From positions 1-22,995 of the forward strand of contig JADFWI010000036.1 in NCBI GenBank assembly GCA_015222985.1: DNA of 22,995 nt. Reading direction: 5' to 3'. Every line of letters begins with the position of its first letter. Position 1 is the first letter of the stretch. Shown here piece by piece: positions 5,841 to 14,252 of this stretch. Under the pieces are notes generated by a model. That model was not told the origin of the DNA and made no database searches. It saw only the letters and a list, made by a program, of their open reading frames with translations. The stretch is from Pseudomonadota bacterium (GTDB lineage: Bacteria > Desulfobacterota > Desulfobacteria > Desulfobacterales > C00003060). Made by a program: the position numbers and the translations under genes.

Positions 5841-6017
5841 TTGACTAGATTCTACATCTTCGTCATTCGCCTCATGCTGGGCGCTATCTGTGCCGTTGTG
5901 TTGACTCGTTTCTTTCATCCCAGAGCCAGCATTCCGAGCGTGATGGGCCTTGCCGTCATTCTCGTCGGCTTGGCCTATGTTTTGGAGTATTATCGCAGAC
6001 GAAAAAAAGGGCCATAA
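5841..6017 (+). CDS. Small two-helix membrane protein upstream of selB
   Basis: A 58-residue ORF from TTG 5841 (AGGTGG just upstream) or 47 residues from ATG 5874. It begins TRFYIFVIRLMLGAICAVVL as one membrane helix; a second, about IPSVMGLAVILVGLAYVLEY, is followed by a strongly basic end (YYRRRKKGP). Positive-inside suggests a cytoplasmic C-terminus. It stops 14 bp before selB and shares the selB promoter, so it is probably co-transcribed; no functional link to selenocysteine is known to me. Confidence 0.6.
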   Translation: MTRFYIFVIRLMLGAICAVVLTRFFHPRASIPSVMGLAVILVGLAYVLEYYRRRKKGP

Positions 6018-6031
6018 GGAAGGGCTCATCG

Positions 6032-7942
6032 TTGAAACAGATTATTCTAGGCACTGCAGGTCATATTGACCACGGAAAGACAAGCCTGATCAAGGCCGTT
6101 ACCGGTATAGATACGGACCGGCTAAAAGAGGAAAAGCTTCGGGGCATTACCATTGAATTGGGTTTTGCCTGGCTTGACCTTGCAAACGGCCAGCGCGTGG
6201 GTATTGTGGACGTGCCGGGCCACGAAAAGTTCGTGAAAAATATGGTTGCAGGCGCCACAGGGATCGATCTCGTAGCCTTGATCATTGCTGCTGATGAAGG
6301 TGTAATGCCTCAGACAAGGGAGCACCTCGACATATGCAAGCTCCTTGGCATTAAGCATGGTCTGGTTGTACTAACCAAGATCGACATGGTTGACGAAGAA
6401 TGGTTGGAACTGGTAACCGATGATGTGCAGTCCTTTCTTAGAGATAGTTTCCTTGAAGACGCTCCCATAGTGCCGGTTTCGTCTCTAACTGGCAAAGGGC
6501 TCCCTGAATTCATGAAGTGCCTCGAGAGCTTGTGTGAAGATGTTCCCGAACGCTCCTCAAAGAGTTTGTTCCGCCTGCCCGTAGATCGCGTTTTTACGAT
6601 GAAGGGGTTTGGCACGGTTATTACCGGGAGCCTCGTGTCCGGGAAGATCCGGGTGGGGGAAACGGTTACGATCTATCCCTCGGGCATCCAATCCAAGGTT
6701 CGCGGGATACAGGTACACAATCAGCCGGTGGACGAGGCTACGGCCGGCGTTAGAACGGCTATCAACTTTCAGGGTCTTGACCGCGCGGCCATAAACCGTG
6801 GCGATGTTTTGGCGCTGGCCAATACGCTGAAACCGAGCTATATGGTCGATGTAGACTTGGAGTATCTTGGATTTGACAAGAAACCTCTTAAAAACCGCAC
6901 GAAGGTCCGATTTTATACGGGCAGTAGCGAGATAGTAGGCAATGTCATCCTTTTTGATAGAGAAGAGTTAGCCGCAGGGCAGAACACTGTTGCACAGTTG
7001 CGGCTCGAAGATCCTCTCTCGGTGGTGAGGGATGACCGTTTTGTCATGCGTAGCTACTCCCCCATAAGGACCATAGGGGGTGGCTGCATAATCAACCCTG
7101 TTCCCGGAAAACACAAGCGATTCAAAGCGCCGGTCATGGCAAGCCTTAGACACCTTGCTGAGATTCATTCCAAGGAAATCATAACATACCACATAAAAGA
7201 GTCCGGCCTTCATGGCGTTGCATTTTCTGACCTCATTATCATGACGAACATTGCCGAAAAGGAGCTTGAACAGGAATTGCAACACCTGCTCTCCCAGAAG
7301 GCTGTTCTTCAGGTGGACAGGGAGAACCGCGTCTTTCTCCATGGCTCTGTTTTTGATGAGCTTCAAGAGAAGACTATCCGGATTCTTGAGACCTATCACA
7401 AGGAATATCCTCTGAAAGCAGGGATGATCAAGGAGGCGCTCAAGGCCCAGCTTCCCAGGGCGCTGGGCCTGCGGACTTTCAATCTCCTGATTCAGGAACT
7501 GAGCAAGTCAGATAAGGTGGTTCAGGAGAAGGAGATAATCCGCCTTTCCGGACACAGGATTGCTTTAAAGGCTGATCAGAAAGATATCAGATACAAGATG
7601 CGAGAGGCTTACCTTAAGGGCGGCCTTCAGCCGCCATATTTCAAAGAACTTGTCGTATCCATGGGAGAAAATGCGGACCATGTGAAGGATGTTCTGGGTC
7701 ACATGCTTGAAGAAGGGCTGCTTGTCAAGGTAAAGGAAGGTCTTTATTTTCATAAGGATGTAATTGAGGATCTGAAGAACAAGTTGGTGGCTTTCTTGCG
7801 AGCCAATAGCGAAATCACTACGCCCCAGCTCAAAGAGATAACAGGGGTGTCGCGTAAATACATGATTCCCCTAATTGAGTATTTTGACGACACGAAAGTC
7901 ACACTTCGTGTGGGGGATGTGCGAAGATTGCGAGAGGGATAA
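6032..7942 (+). CDS. selB: Selenocysteine-specific elongation factor SelB
   Basis: GTPase that delivers Sec-tRNA(Sec) to UGA codons followed by a SECIS hairpin. At 636 residues it has the normal length. G1 is GHIDHGKT (10-17), G2 T40 in RGITIELGF, G3 DVPGH (60-64), G4 TKID (115-118); EF-Tu-like domains 2 and 3 occupy about 175-345, and the C-terminal third (about 370-636) is the series of winged-helix domains that bind SECIS RNA. TTG start with AAGGAAGGG 7 bases upstream. It implies the genome also encodes selA, selC, selD and selenoproteins, none of which are in this window. Confidence 0.96.
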   Translation: MKQIILGTAGHIDHGKTSLIKAVTGIDTDRLKEEKLRGITIELGFAWLDLANGQRVGIVDVPGHEKFVKNMVAGATGIDLVALIIAADEGVMPQTREHLDICKLLGIKHGLVVLTKIDMVDEEWLELVTDDVQSFLRDSFLEDAPIVPVSSLTGKGLPEFMKCLESLCEDVPERSSKSLFRLPVDRVFTMKGFGTVITGSLVSGKIRVGETVTIYPSGIQSKVRGIQVHNQPVDEATAGVRTAINFQGLDRAAINRGDVLALANTLKPSYMVDVDLEYLGFDKKPLKNRTKVRFYTGSSEIVGNVILFDREELAAGQNTVAQLRLEDPLSVVRDDRFVMRSYSPIRTIGGGCIINPVPGKHKRFKAPVMASLRHLAEIHSKEIITYHIKESGLHGVAFSDLIIMTNIAEKELEQELQHLLSQKAVLQVDRENRVFLHGSVFDELQEKTIRILETYHKEYPLKAGMIKEALKAQLPRALGLRTFNLLIQELSKSDKVVQEKEIIRLSGHRIALKADQKDIRYKMREAYLKGGLQPPYFKELVVSMGENADHVKDVLGHMLEEGLLVKVKEGLYFHKDVIEDLKNKLVAFLRANSEITTPQLKEITGVSRKYMIPLIEYFDDTKVTLRVGDVRRLREG

Positions 7943-7943
7943 C

Positions 7944-9128
7944 ATGACACAGGACAAGGGATATACCAACGAGTCCGGCAAAGCCCAACAATCGACAGAT
8001 AAGTCACACGCCTTTGGGCAGTTCCTATCTTTGCGGGTTGTTGCAGGCATTGCCTTTGGCGTGATTGCCCTTTGGGTTTTTTGGATGATACTGGGTTTTT
8101 TTGGGCAACCGGATAAGTTGCACGTGGCTCAGACTGAAAAGAGCGAGCCAGTCCACGGCGTCCACGAGGCAGATGTGAGTGCACATCATCCCGCGCCCTC
8201 TTCAGTTGAACATGGGGCAGTGCATGATAATGGCGGTGCTGGTGAACACGGTCCCACACCTGAACACGGTGCTGTCCCCGAACACGGTACTGCTCCGGAG
8301 CATGCTGCTCCAGCAAAGCACGGTGTTTCAGATACACATGCTGTTGCGCCTGAACACGGTGCTCCGCATGAGCCAAAGGCTATAGGGGTTCACTTTGTGG
8401 AGGCCACGATTGAGGCCTTGGACTATGAATTAAACCAGCGTTTCTGGGGATGGCGCTGCAATGACCTGATCAAGTTTACCGACAATGTGGAGAATATTCA
8501 ACTGGGAGTGCTGGAAGTCGTGCGCCGCACGACTGTGAATCTGGCGGAAAGGATTTCCCGGCATGGGGTATCAGCCGCCATTGACAAGAACCTGGAAAAT
8601 GCCATGAATTGGCTTATGATCAGGCCGAGCGACTACTGGTTGCCCTCAGCAGAGGATAAGTATAACGACAGCTTGAAGGAGTTGCATAAGTATGCCGAAA
8701 AGCTTGAAAAAGGAGAAGCGCACTTCTACGTCCGCACAGATAGCCTGATCCCACTCCTTCTCAGCTTTGCAGACTTGACAGGAAGTTGTGATGACAACCT
8801 GGTTAAGCAACACGAGGACGACGGCTCGCCTGTGAGCTGGTTTAAGGCAGACGACTACTTCTATTATGCGAAAGGGGTTGGAATGGCCATGTCCAAGATC
8901 CTGCATGCAGTGATGGAAGACTTTTCAGATATCATTCACACACGGCACGGACATGATCTTCTTCACCATGCCATCCATGCCTTACATGTAGCTTCTGAGC
9001 TGGACCCATGGCTCGTCACAGATGCGCCCTACGACGGCATTTTGGCCAATCACAGGGCAAACATGGCTGCGGAAATCAGCCATGCCCGGTACTTCCTTAA
9101 CGCGCTGGCAAAGGCGCTATCCACGTAA
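7944..9128 (+). CDS. DUF2333-family membrane protein with His-rich repeat linker
   Basis: A 394-residue protein starting one base after the selB stop, with GAGAGGG upstream; an upstream in-frame start at 7875 would overlap selB. A short cytoplasmic N-terminus is followed by one membrane helix at about 28-54 (ALWVFWMILGFF), then a linker (55-145) rich in His, Pro, Glu and Ala, then a soluble, probably periplasmic domain (about 146-394) beginning EATIEALDYELNQRFWGWRC. The RFWGWRxNDLIxFTDNVxNxQLG pattern is what I recall for DUF2333, of unknown function. Residues 101-142 are seven hexapeptides with His at position 2 of each, a possible metal-binding or spacer element not general in the family. 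Confidence 0.7.
   Translation: MTQDKGYTNESGKAQQSTDKSHAFGQFLSLRVVAGIAFGVIALWVFWMILGFFGQPDKLHVAQTEKSEPVHGVHEADVSAHHPAPSSVEHGAVHDNGGAGEHGPTPEHGAVPEHGTAPEHAAPAKHGVSDTHAVAPEHGAPHEPKAIGVHFVEATIEALDYELNQRFWGWRCNDLIKFTDNVENIQLGVLEVVRRTTVNLAERISRHGVSAAIDKNLENAMNWLMIRPSDYWLPSAEDKYNDSLKELHKYAEKLEKGEAHFYVRTDSLIPLLLSFADLTGSCDDNLVKQHEDDGSPVSWFKADDYFYYAKGVGMAMSKILHAVMEDFSDIIHTRHGHDLLHHAIHALHVASELDPWLVTDAPYDGILANHRANMAAEISHARYFLNALAKALST
8244..8369 (+). repeat. Seven tandem 18-bp units encoding His hexapeptides
   Basis: Codes for residues 101-142 of the DUF2333 protein, approximate unit EHGxxP, with His exactly every six residues at 102, 108, 114, 120, 126, 132 and 138. Units 4-6 are diverged (EHAAPA, KHGVSD, THAVAP). 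Confidence 0.85.
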
Positions 9129-9133
9129 TAGAC

Positions 9134-10051
9134 TTATGTCCTCAGACTTCCAATGACCTGGCTGATATCAGAAATGTTGTTTTCCGCAAGGTAGGCGTCA
9201 AGGCCTTCCACAATCTCGACAGAGGCTCGTGGGTTCACGAAGTTTGCTGTTCCAACCTGTATGGCACGGGCCCCCACTATAAAGAACTCCAGGGCATCTG
9301 AAGCATCTATAATTCCCCCGACGCCAATAACCGGGATACGAACGGCCTGAGCGGCATTCCAGACCATTCGCAGAGCAATCGGTTTGATGGCAGGCCCGGA
9401 GAGTCCTCCGGTAATGTTGGCAAGCTTGGGCCGGCGCGTTTTCACATCTACGGCCATTGCAGTGATGGTATTTATCAAAGAAACGACATCTGCTCCTGCA
9501 TCCTCAACACTTCGAGCAATGATCGCAATATCGGTAACATTGGGGGAGAGCTTGACGATCAACGGAAGCTTAGTCGTTTCCCTGACCGCTTTTGTGACCT
9601 GAAAGGCGATCTTTGGATCAGTTCCAAAAGCCACTCCCCCGGCTCTTATGTTTGGACATGAGATATTCACCTCAATGCCGGCTATTCCATCAAGGTCTTC
9701 GATACGTTCGGACATTTCAGCATATTCTTCAATGCTGTGGCCGTATATGTTCAAAATGACAGCAACGTCGAGCGATTGAAGGAAGGGGAGTTTGTTTTCC
9801 GCGAAAGCCACAAGTCCGACATTTTCAAGGCCTACAGCATTGAGCATGCCGCCGCACGTCTCAACTGTTCGAGGTGGTGGGTTGCCCGGGGCAGGCTTGA
9901 GAGAAAGACCTTTGATTACAAGGGCGCCTAGACGGCTCAGGTCGAACAAAGGGGCAAACTCCTGACCATATCCGAAGGTGCCAGAGGCGGTCATCACCGG
10001 ATTCTTCATCGAGATGCCACCCACATTTACGGCAAGGTTTGGCTTTTCCAT
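9134..10051 (-). CDS. pyrD: Dihydroorotate dehydrogenase, class 1B catalytic subunit
   Basis: Oxidises dihydroorotate to orotate in pyrimidine synthesis with FMN. 305 residues, the usual 1B length. FMN-site motifs MTASGTFGYG (20-29) and K47 (VIKGLS), the N-terminal NPPPR, the active-site cysteine C132 in EVNISCPN that marks class 1B (class 1A also has Cys, class 2 has Ser), NTITAMAVD, and GVGGI near the C-terminus are all present. Class 1B enzymes need the electron-transfer subunit PyrK; no pyrK is next to it here. GGGAG precedes the ATG by about 9 bases. The gene lies 19 bp downstream of a small membrane protein gene and converges with the DUF2333 gene (5-bp gap). Confidence 0.95.
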   Translation of the reverse strand: MEKPNLAVNVGGISMKNPVMTASGTFGYGQEFAPLFDLSRLGALVIKGLSLKPAPGNPPPRTVETCGGMLNAVGLENVGLVAFAENKLPFLQSLDVAVILNIYGHSIEEYAEMSERIEDLDGIAGIEVNISCPNIRAGGVAFGTDPKIAFQVTKAVRETTKLPLIVKLSPNVTDIAIIARSVEDAGADVVSLINTITAMAVDVKTRRPKLANITGGLSGPAIKPIALRMVWNAAQAVRIPVIGVGGIIDASDALEFFIVGARAIQVGTANFVNPRASVEIVEGLDAYLAENNISDISQVIGSLRT

Positions 10052-10070
10052 CCAGAGAACTCCCTGTCCC

Positions 10071-10451
10071 CTAATGAATGGCCGTTACCAGCGTTGCAAG
10101 GACGGAAACACCCAGGGCTATCACCAAAACGCCCCAGGCCTTGTGAGTTCTGTTGGAACCGCCTAGCCACCAGTCTGTAAGTCTGCTTACCTTTTGCCGA
10201 GGCGCAAACAGAAAAACAATGCCCTTTAGTAAAGAAAGGAGACCAAGAATCACAATGAATGTGACCTGGGAGCTTGAAGAGGCCGAGAGTAACAGGAGTA
10301 CGCCGCCAATAATTGGCATCGGGCTCAACATCCTTGGGTCCCACGACTTCAACTTGTTATAACAGTTCTCTCTCACCACCTGAGTTGCAAAGAGCATCAA
10401 CGTACCGAACATGATCCAAACGATGGCAATGCCAAACAAAAACCATGTCAT
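10071..10451 (-). CDS. Conserved-type four-helix integral membrane protein
   Basis: 126 residues, mostly hydrophobic. Predicted helices lie at about 3-24 (FLFGIAIVWIMFGTLMLF), 44-58 (PIIGGVLLLLSA), 62-82 (VTFIVILGLLSLLKGIVFLF) and 103-124 (AWGVLVIALGVSVLATLV). Strong ribosome site (GGAGG, 6-base spacing). Upstream of pyrD in the same direction, 19 bp apart, so probably co-transcribed. I do not recognise a family. Confidence 0.75.
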   Translation of the reverse strand: MTWFLFGIAIVWIMFGTLMLFATQVVRENCYNKLKSWDPRMLSPMPIIGGVLLLLSASSSSQVTFIVILGLLSLLKGIVFLFAPRQKVSRLTDWWLGGSNRTHKAWGVLVIALGVSVLATLVTAIH

Positions 10452-10501
10452 GCGGGGCCTCCTTTTTGGCGGGTTATTTTCATGTTTCCAGGTTGCGAGG
10501 C

Positions 10502-10530
10502 AGGTTATTCGAGTCAGGCAGAGATGTCAA
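10502..10530 (-). promoter_or_regulatory. Candidate promoter of the membrane protein-pyrD unit
   Basis: Minus strand: TTGACA (10530-10525), a 17-bp spacer, TAACCT (10507-10502). The -35 is perfect; the -10 is weak. Confidence 0.35.
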
Positions 10531-10842
10531 ATGCAAAGCCAGCGGGAATTAGTTATTGACAGTGCGCCCCAGTTCCCGACAGGGCGGAGACGCTTCCCAA
10601 GGGACATGGCTCAATAAGGCTTAACACAACTGTGACCAATACACTGGTTTCAAAAGAGGAGTCCGCGCACTTGAACACACAGGTGTTGAGGTGTTGGACA
10701 GGAGGATCTGTGAGTTGCTGATCGGTCTGAATTATCAAACAAGAGGGAAAATTTTTGTGCAGGCCGGTTGTGTGGAAGACATATTTGACTCCTGCGATGC
10801 TACGGCAGATGTCACGTTGTTCATGAATCTTGGCATGAATTT
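10531..10842. other. Intergenic stretch without a supported gene
   Basis: Open frames exist on both strands (minus 10553-10942; plus ending TAA 10844-10846, containing LDRRICELLIGLNYQTRGK), but neither has a ribosome site with a start codon at the right place. They overlap each other and the end of the TPR gene. It could be decayed coding sequence; I see no terminator. Confidence 0.4.
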
Positions 10843-11868
10843 CTAATAATATCTTTGAATTATTACAGTTATCTTCTTGTCTTTCGGGCCTTCCACATAG
10901 AAATATCCTCCCGTTGCCCTGTTTCTGGAAATAGTCTCGCAACGGTATATGTATTCGTCCCAGCCTGCATCCCAGATCCTGAATGTTCCATCGGTTTGAA
11001 CAATGATCTTATCCCCGAATTTAACCAGGTTACCGAATTCAACGGTGCTCACATGATATCTGGGACTGTTATTGTTGTCATAGCCTTTTCCGATATAGGT
11101 GGAAGCATGGACAGTCTTCCAGGACGGTGGGGGAAATACTGTTTCAATTGTTTCTTTTTTAACATACCTGGCGGCTTCTGATTTGTATTTGTCTCTCCAC
11201 TCTTTAGAAGAATGACGTTTGGCTATCTGTAGTAATCTTAGCCCAATCTCTTCATTATGTGTGTTGCAATAGCAGTTCGCCAGCAAATAGAAATCGATAC
11301 ACCTTGTATCATCCGCAGAATTCCCGAGTTCAAAATACATGTCACAGATTTCATTGCCAAAGGATCCATTGAAAGAGTTGGCCACGGAAAATCTCCCGTC
11401 TGCCGCTTGATATTGTCCTTGATCAAAAAACCTTTTTCCTTGACTGAATGCCTTTTTGGCAATGCCTTCTTTGAGGTCCGGCTGATACTGAACTGCCTTT
11501 TGAAAAAGGATTCGGCTTTTTCCTATGTGGCCGTTTTCTAACTCCTCACTTCCGGTTTTCATGTATTGCATTCCGACTTGATATCCGTATTTCGGGTTCA
11601 GGCGGACGGCCCTGCCAAACAGATCGTCAGCTCCTCTGAAGTTGCCGGTTTTTATGTAACAGATACCCAATTGAAAGCGAGCTTCAGCATCAGTCGGTTT
11701 GAGGTTTATCCTTTTTTTCAGCAAGTTAATTGCATGGGGATACCTGCCGGTCTGCATGAATTTCCTTGCCTGTTCCACGTCATTTTTGAGTGTGGCATTG
11801 GCTGAGGAAACGGCGATAAAAAGCAGGGACATAAGGACGGAAGATAATAGGAAAACCTTTTGTTTCAT
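10843..11868 (-). CDS. Exported TPR-repeat protein
   Basis: 341 residues from the preferred ATG at 11868, which opens a clear signal peptide: MKQKVFLLSSVLMSLLFIAV then SSANA, cleavage after about residue 25. An upstream in-frame start (12015) would add 49 residues with no export signal and is disfavoured, although the chosen ATG lacks a good ribosome site. Residues about 27-110 carry two TPR-like units (ARKFMQTGRYPHAINLLKKR; ARFQLGICYIKTGNFRGADD), more helical repeats follow to about 235, and the C-terminal 100 residues are strand-rich (GDKIIVQTDGTFRIWDAGWD) with no recognised family. Probably a periplasmic scaffold. It is divergent from the zinc-knuckle TPR gene. Confidence 0.75.
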   Translation of the reverse strand: MKQKVFLLSSVLMSLLFIAVSSANATLKNDVEQARKFMQTGRYPHAINLLKKRINLKPTDAEARFQLGICYIKTGNFRGADDLFGRAVRLNPKYGYQVGMQYMKTGSEELENGHIGKSRILFQKAVQYQPDLKEGIAKKAFSQGKRFFDQGQYQAADGRFSVANSFNGSFGNEICDMYFELGNSADDTRCIDFYLLANCYCNTHNEEIGLRLLQIAKRHSSKEWRDKYKSEAARYVKKETIETVFPPPSWKTVHASTYIGKGYDNNNSPRYHVSTVEFGNLVKFGDKIIVQTDGTFRIWDAGWDEYIYRCETISRNRATGGYFYVEGPKDKKITVIIQRYY

Positions 11869-12116
11869 TTGACAATAACTGCAAATGTAAGCGTTCACAC
11901 GTTTAGAGTTCAGTGGTGATTCTTGGAAGGAGGAGGCTCCGTGCGCCTTACGTCCGTTATCGGAAAAATGGCCGGGAAACTGAAGTCGCAATAGTTCAAG
12001 TAATGACAAAGACATAAACGTTTAAGTCAAGCAAGGTTTATGTCGATAACAATAAGGCAATTCAATGCGATTCGCCTGCAATAACCGGTTGATGCGAACT
12101 TGAGGTCTTGAGGAAA

Positions 12117-14225
12117 ATGGGTACGGATTTGGCGTCAAACTCGAAGACACTTCTTTATCTAAGACCAATTTGGAGGTCTGCCAACGATGACTTTTCCGAG
12201 ATATGGAGTCGCTTGCTCGATCTAAAGGAGGATTTCTGGGGTGGCAAGATTGAGACAGAAGGCGTGCTCCCGGACAGGTCAGTTGTTCTAGTTTTTGATG
12301 AAGTCACACTAGCCCTGACCATTGCCAACAATGTCCGGGAGTTTGTCAGCAAAGCCCTATCGCACGACAAGGAGCCCGCAATCTATCCGGTGCAAATGGT
12401 TATCGACTCAGGGCCATATCTCAAGGCAGACGAAATAGTCGTTGAGGACATTGGAGTCAATTGGGAAGAAATTGATCCGGGTGAAATATACGTCTCAGCC
12501 TCTGCTCATACCCTAATGGAAAGCAACGAGATTCCTTCCCATGACCTGCAATCCGGTTCGGATTCGCTCAAGTCACTCTACAAGCTCATTCCCCAGAACA
12601 ATATGGCAACCGGCGCTCCACCTCTTTTTTCCTCCTATAATGGTCTTACTCAGGGCAAGAACCCTCCTTGTTACTATTGCGGTGACAAGAAACACCTGGC
12701 GACAAACTGCCCATCGAAACACCTGCCACTCACAACCCATGCCCTGAATATGTTAGGATATCTTTCCTTTGATAGAATTAACAGGCTTTTTTCTGATTAT
12801 GTAGCGGGAGGAAAACAAAGCATTGACCCAGACAAGGAGTCCCAAACCGATACCGACAGTTCACACAATTTGGCTTGTTGTGGATTCTACGATCTCAGGA
12901 GGGTCTTTCAACTCCGCTTTTTTAGAAATATCTGGAACAGCACCGACCATAGCTGGGACAAGATCAGAAAAACGAGTGTCAAGAAGAAGGAAAAGGGAGG
13001 TTTTATGTGGATGGGCACGGATTGTCTGCGTGTTTCCAATCTGGCCCAGGCTGAAACCTTCTTAGAGACCTCTCTGGAAGAACACCCTGACGACTACAGG
13101 CCACACTGTGCCCTCGGGTTTCTTAATGTCGAGAAAAGCGATTTCCTTACAGCAAGGTACCATTTTGTCAAAGCGCTCGATTGTGCGGAGACAAAACCGC
13201 AGAAGATCTTTATCCTTCTGTTAATCGCTCGCCTTTATGATTTGGAGGACTATCCTTCAGAGGCTGCTGAAAACATTAGAGACATCCTAATCATCGATCC
13301 GCACTGTGTTGAAGCCATATATCACGACGTCATATTCAAACTGAGGGCAGGAAAGGAGTCTGAAGCCCTTGGCCAACTAGTCAAGCTCATTAATCAAGAC
13401 AGGGAGTATTACATAAATGCCCTAATTGATCCAGACCTTGCGCCGTTTAGCGCAGTAGTCCATCCTGAACTCGAGGGCCTTTTTGACGGAGCAAAAGACG
13501 AGGCTTTGGGTATCTTCCACAAAGCGGAAAAGGAATATGACAAGCTGGAAAAAATTCTGGATGAAAAGGAAATCGTAGAAGCCGCGTCCCTGTGGTCAGA
13601 TATCAAAGAACTGTCAGAAAAGGATGGTTACTTCGCTTATCTCGACATTGTTCACTACGGCAAATCCTTCATTAGTATGAGCCGTAGAAGCATAGAAGAA
13701 AAAAGAAATGAGATCTTTGAAGCCCTTCATGGATTGACTCGTCGTGTTGAGAAATACCTGGTGTTTGCCGGCAAGTATCGCTATCGAAGTCTGATTAGCG
13801 CTCCTTACCGGAAGTTGACCCGCGTTCAGACAAAGATAGCTCAAATCCGGGATATGGCCAGATCTGACGTTGCTGAAGAATTCAAGCGGAGCCCTGATCG
13901 CCTTGGAGAACTAGGTGATGAATTGGATCAAATCCAATCGAAGTTGAAAAGGCTGGAGGCAGTTCAACTCGTCATTCTATTCTTAACCAAGTTTGTCAAG
14001 AAAAGCCTGGTTTTTCAAGCGGCCATTGTGTTTCTCGCAATAATTGTCTTTCCAGTCGCAGTCTACTACGCAAACTTCGTCCTGCCAAAATACAAGATAT
14101 CTCCTGTTCAAAATATATGGTCTTATCAATTGGGAATCCTAATTGCCGGGGGGATATGCGCCGGGCTCTTGGCTCTTATCAGAACGATTAAAAGCCTGCA
14201 CAAAGAACAGGGGCAGCTCTTGTGA
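12117..14225 (+). CDS. Multidomain TPR membrane protein with CCHC zinc knuckle
   Basis: 702 residues from ATG 12117 (GAGG just upstream; a TTG at 12108 is an alternative). Residues about 10-137 resemble a class III nucleotidyl cyclase homology domain without its metal-binding aspartates: an ALTIANNVREFV helix, YPVQMVIDSGPYLKADE strands, then PGEIYVSASAHTLM, matching the cyclase 'PGEI.VS...H.L' end. Next is an exact C-x2-C-x4-H-x4-C zinc knuckle (C185, C188, H193, C198). Then TPR-like repeats (about 300-420), a charged helical region likely to form coiled coils (about 480-625) and two membrane helices at the C-terminus (about 630-655 and 670-692). This puts most of the protein in the cytoplasm, tail-anchored. 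No catalytic function is visible; a scaffold or sensor is the likeliest role. Confidence 0.75.
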   Translation: MGTDLASNSKTLLYLRPIWRSANDDFSEIWSRLLDLKEDFWGGKIETEGVLPDRSVVLVFDEVTLALTIANNVREFVSKALSHDKEPAIYPVQMVIDSGPYLKADEIVVEDIGVNWEEIDPGEIYVSASAHTLMESNEIPSHDLQSGSDSLKSLYKLIPQNNMATGAPPLFSSYNGLTQGKNPPCYYCGDKKHLATNCPSKHLPLTTHALNMLGYLSFDRINRLFSDYVAGGKQSIDPDKESQTDTDSSHNLACCGFYDLRRVFQLRFFRNIWNSTDHSWDKIRKTSVKKKEKGGFMWMGTDCLRVSNLAQAETFLETSLEEHPDDYRPHCALGFLNVEKSDFLTARYHFVKALDCAETKPQKIFILLLIARLYDLEDYPSEAAENIRDILIIDPHCVEAIYHDVIFKLRAGKESEALGQLVKLINQDREYYINALIDPDLAPFSAVVHPELEGLFDGAKDEALGIFHKAEKEYDKLEKILDEKEIVEAASLWSDIKELSEKDGYFAYLDIVHYGKSFISMSRRSIEEKRNEIFEALHGLTRRVEKYLVFAGKYRYRSLISAPYRKLTRVQTKIAQIRDMARSDVAEEFKRSPDRLGELGDELDQIQSKLKRLEAVQLVILFLTKFVKKSLVFQAAIVFLAIIVFPVAVYYANFVLPKYKISPVQNIWSYQLGILIAGGICAGLLALIRTIKSLHKEQGQLL

Positions 14226-14252
14226 CACCCCGGCGCTTCTATGGGGTCTCAC
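14222..14252. terminator. Symmetric hairpin in a convergent gene gap
   Basis: GTGA-x-ACCCC (14222-14231) pairs with GGGGT-x-TCAC (14243-14252), loop of 11. It includes the stop codons of both converging genes. There is no T-run, so a bidirectional terminator role is uncertain. Confidence 0.35.

Noticed and set aside
10553..10942. 129-codon minus ORF beside the exported TPR gene
   Set aside because: It overlaps the 3' end of the TPR gene in another frame, lacks a ribosome site and shows no domain pattern.
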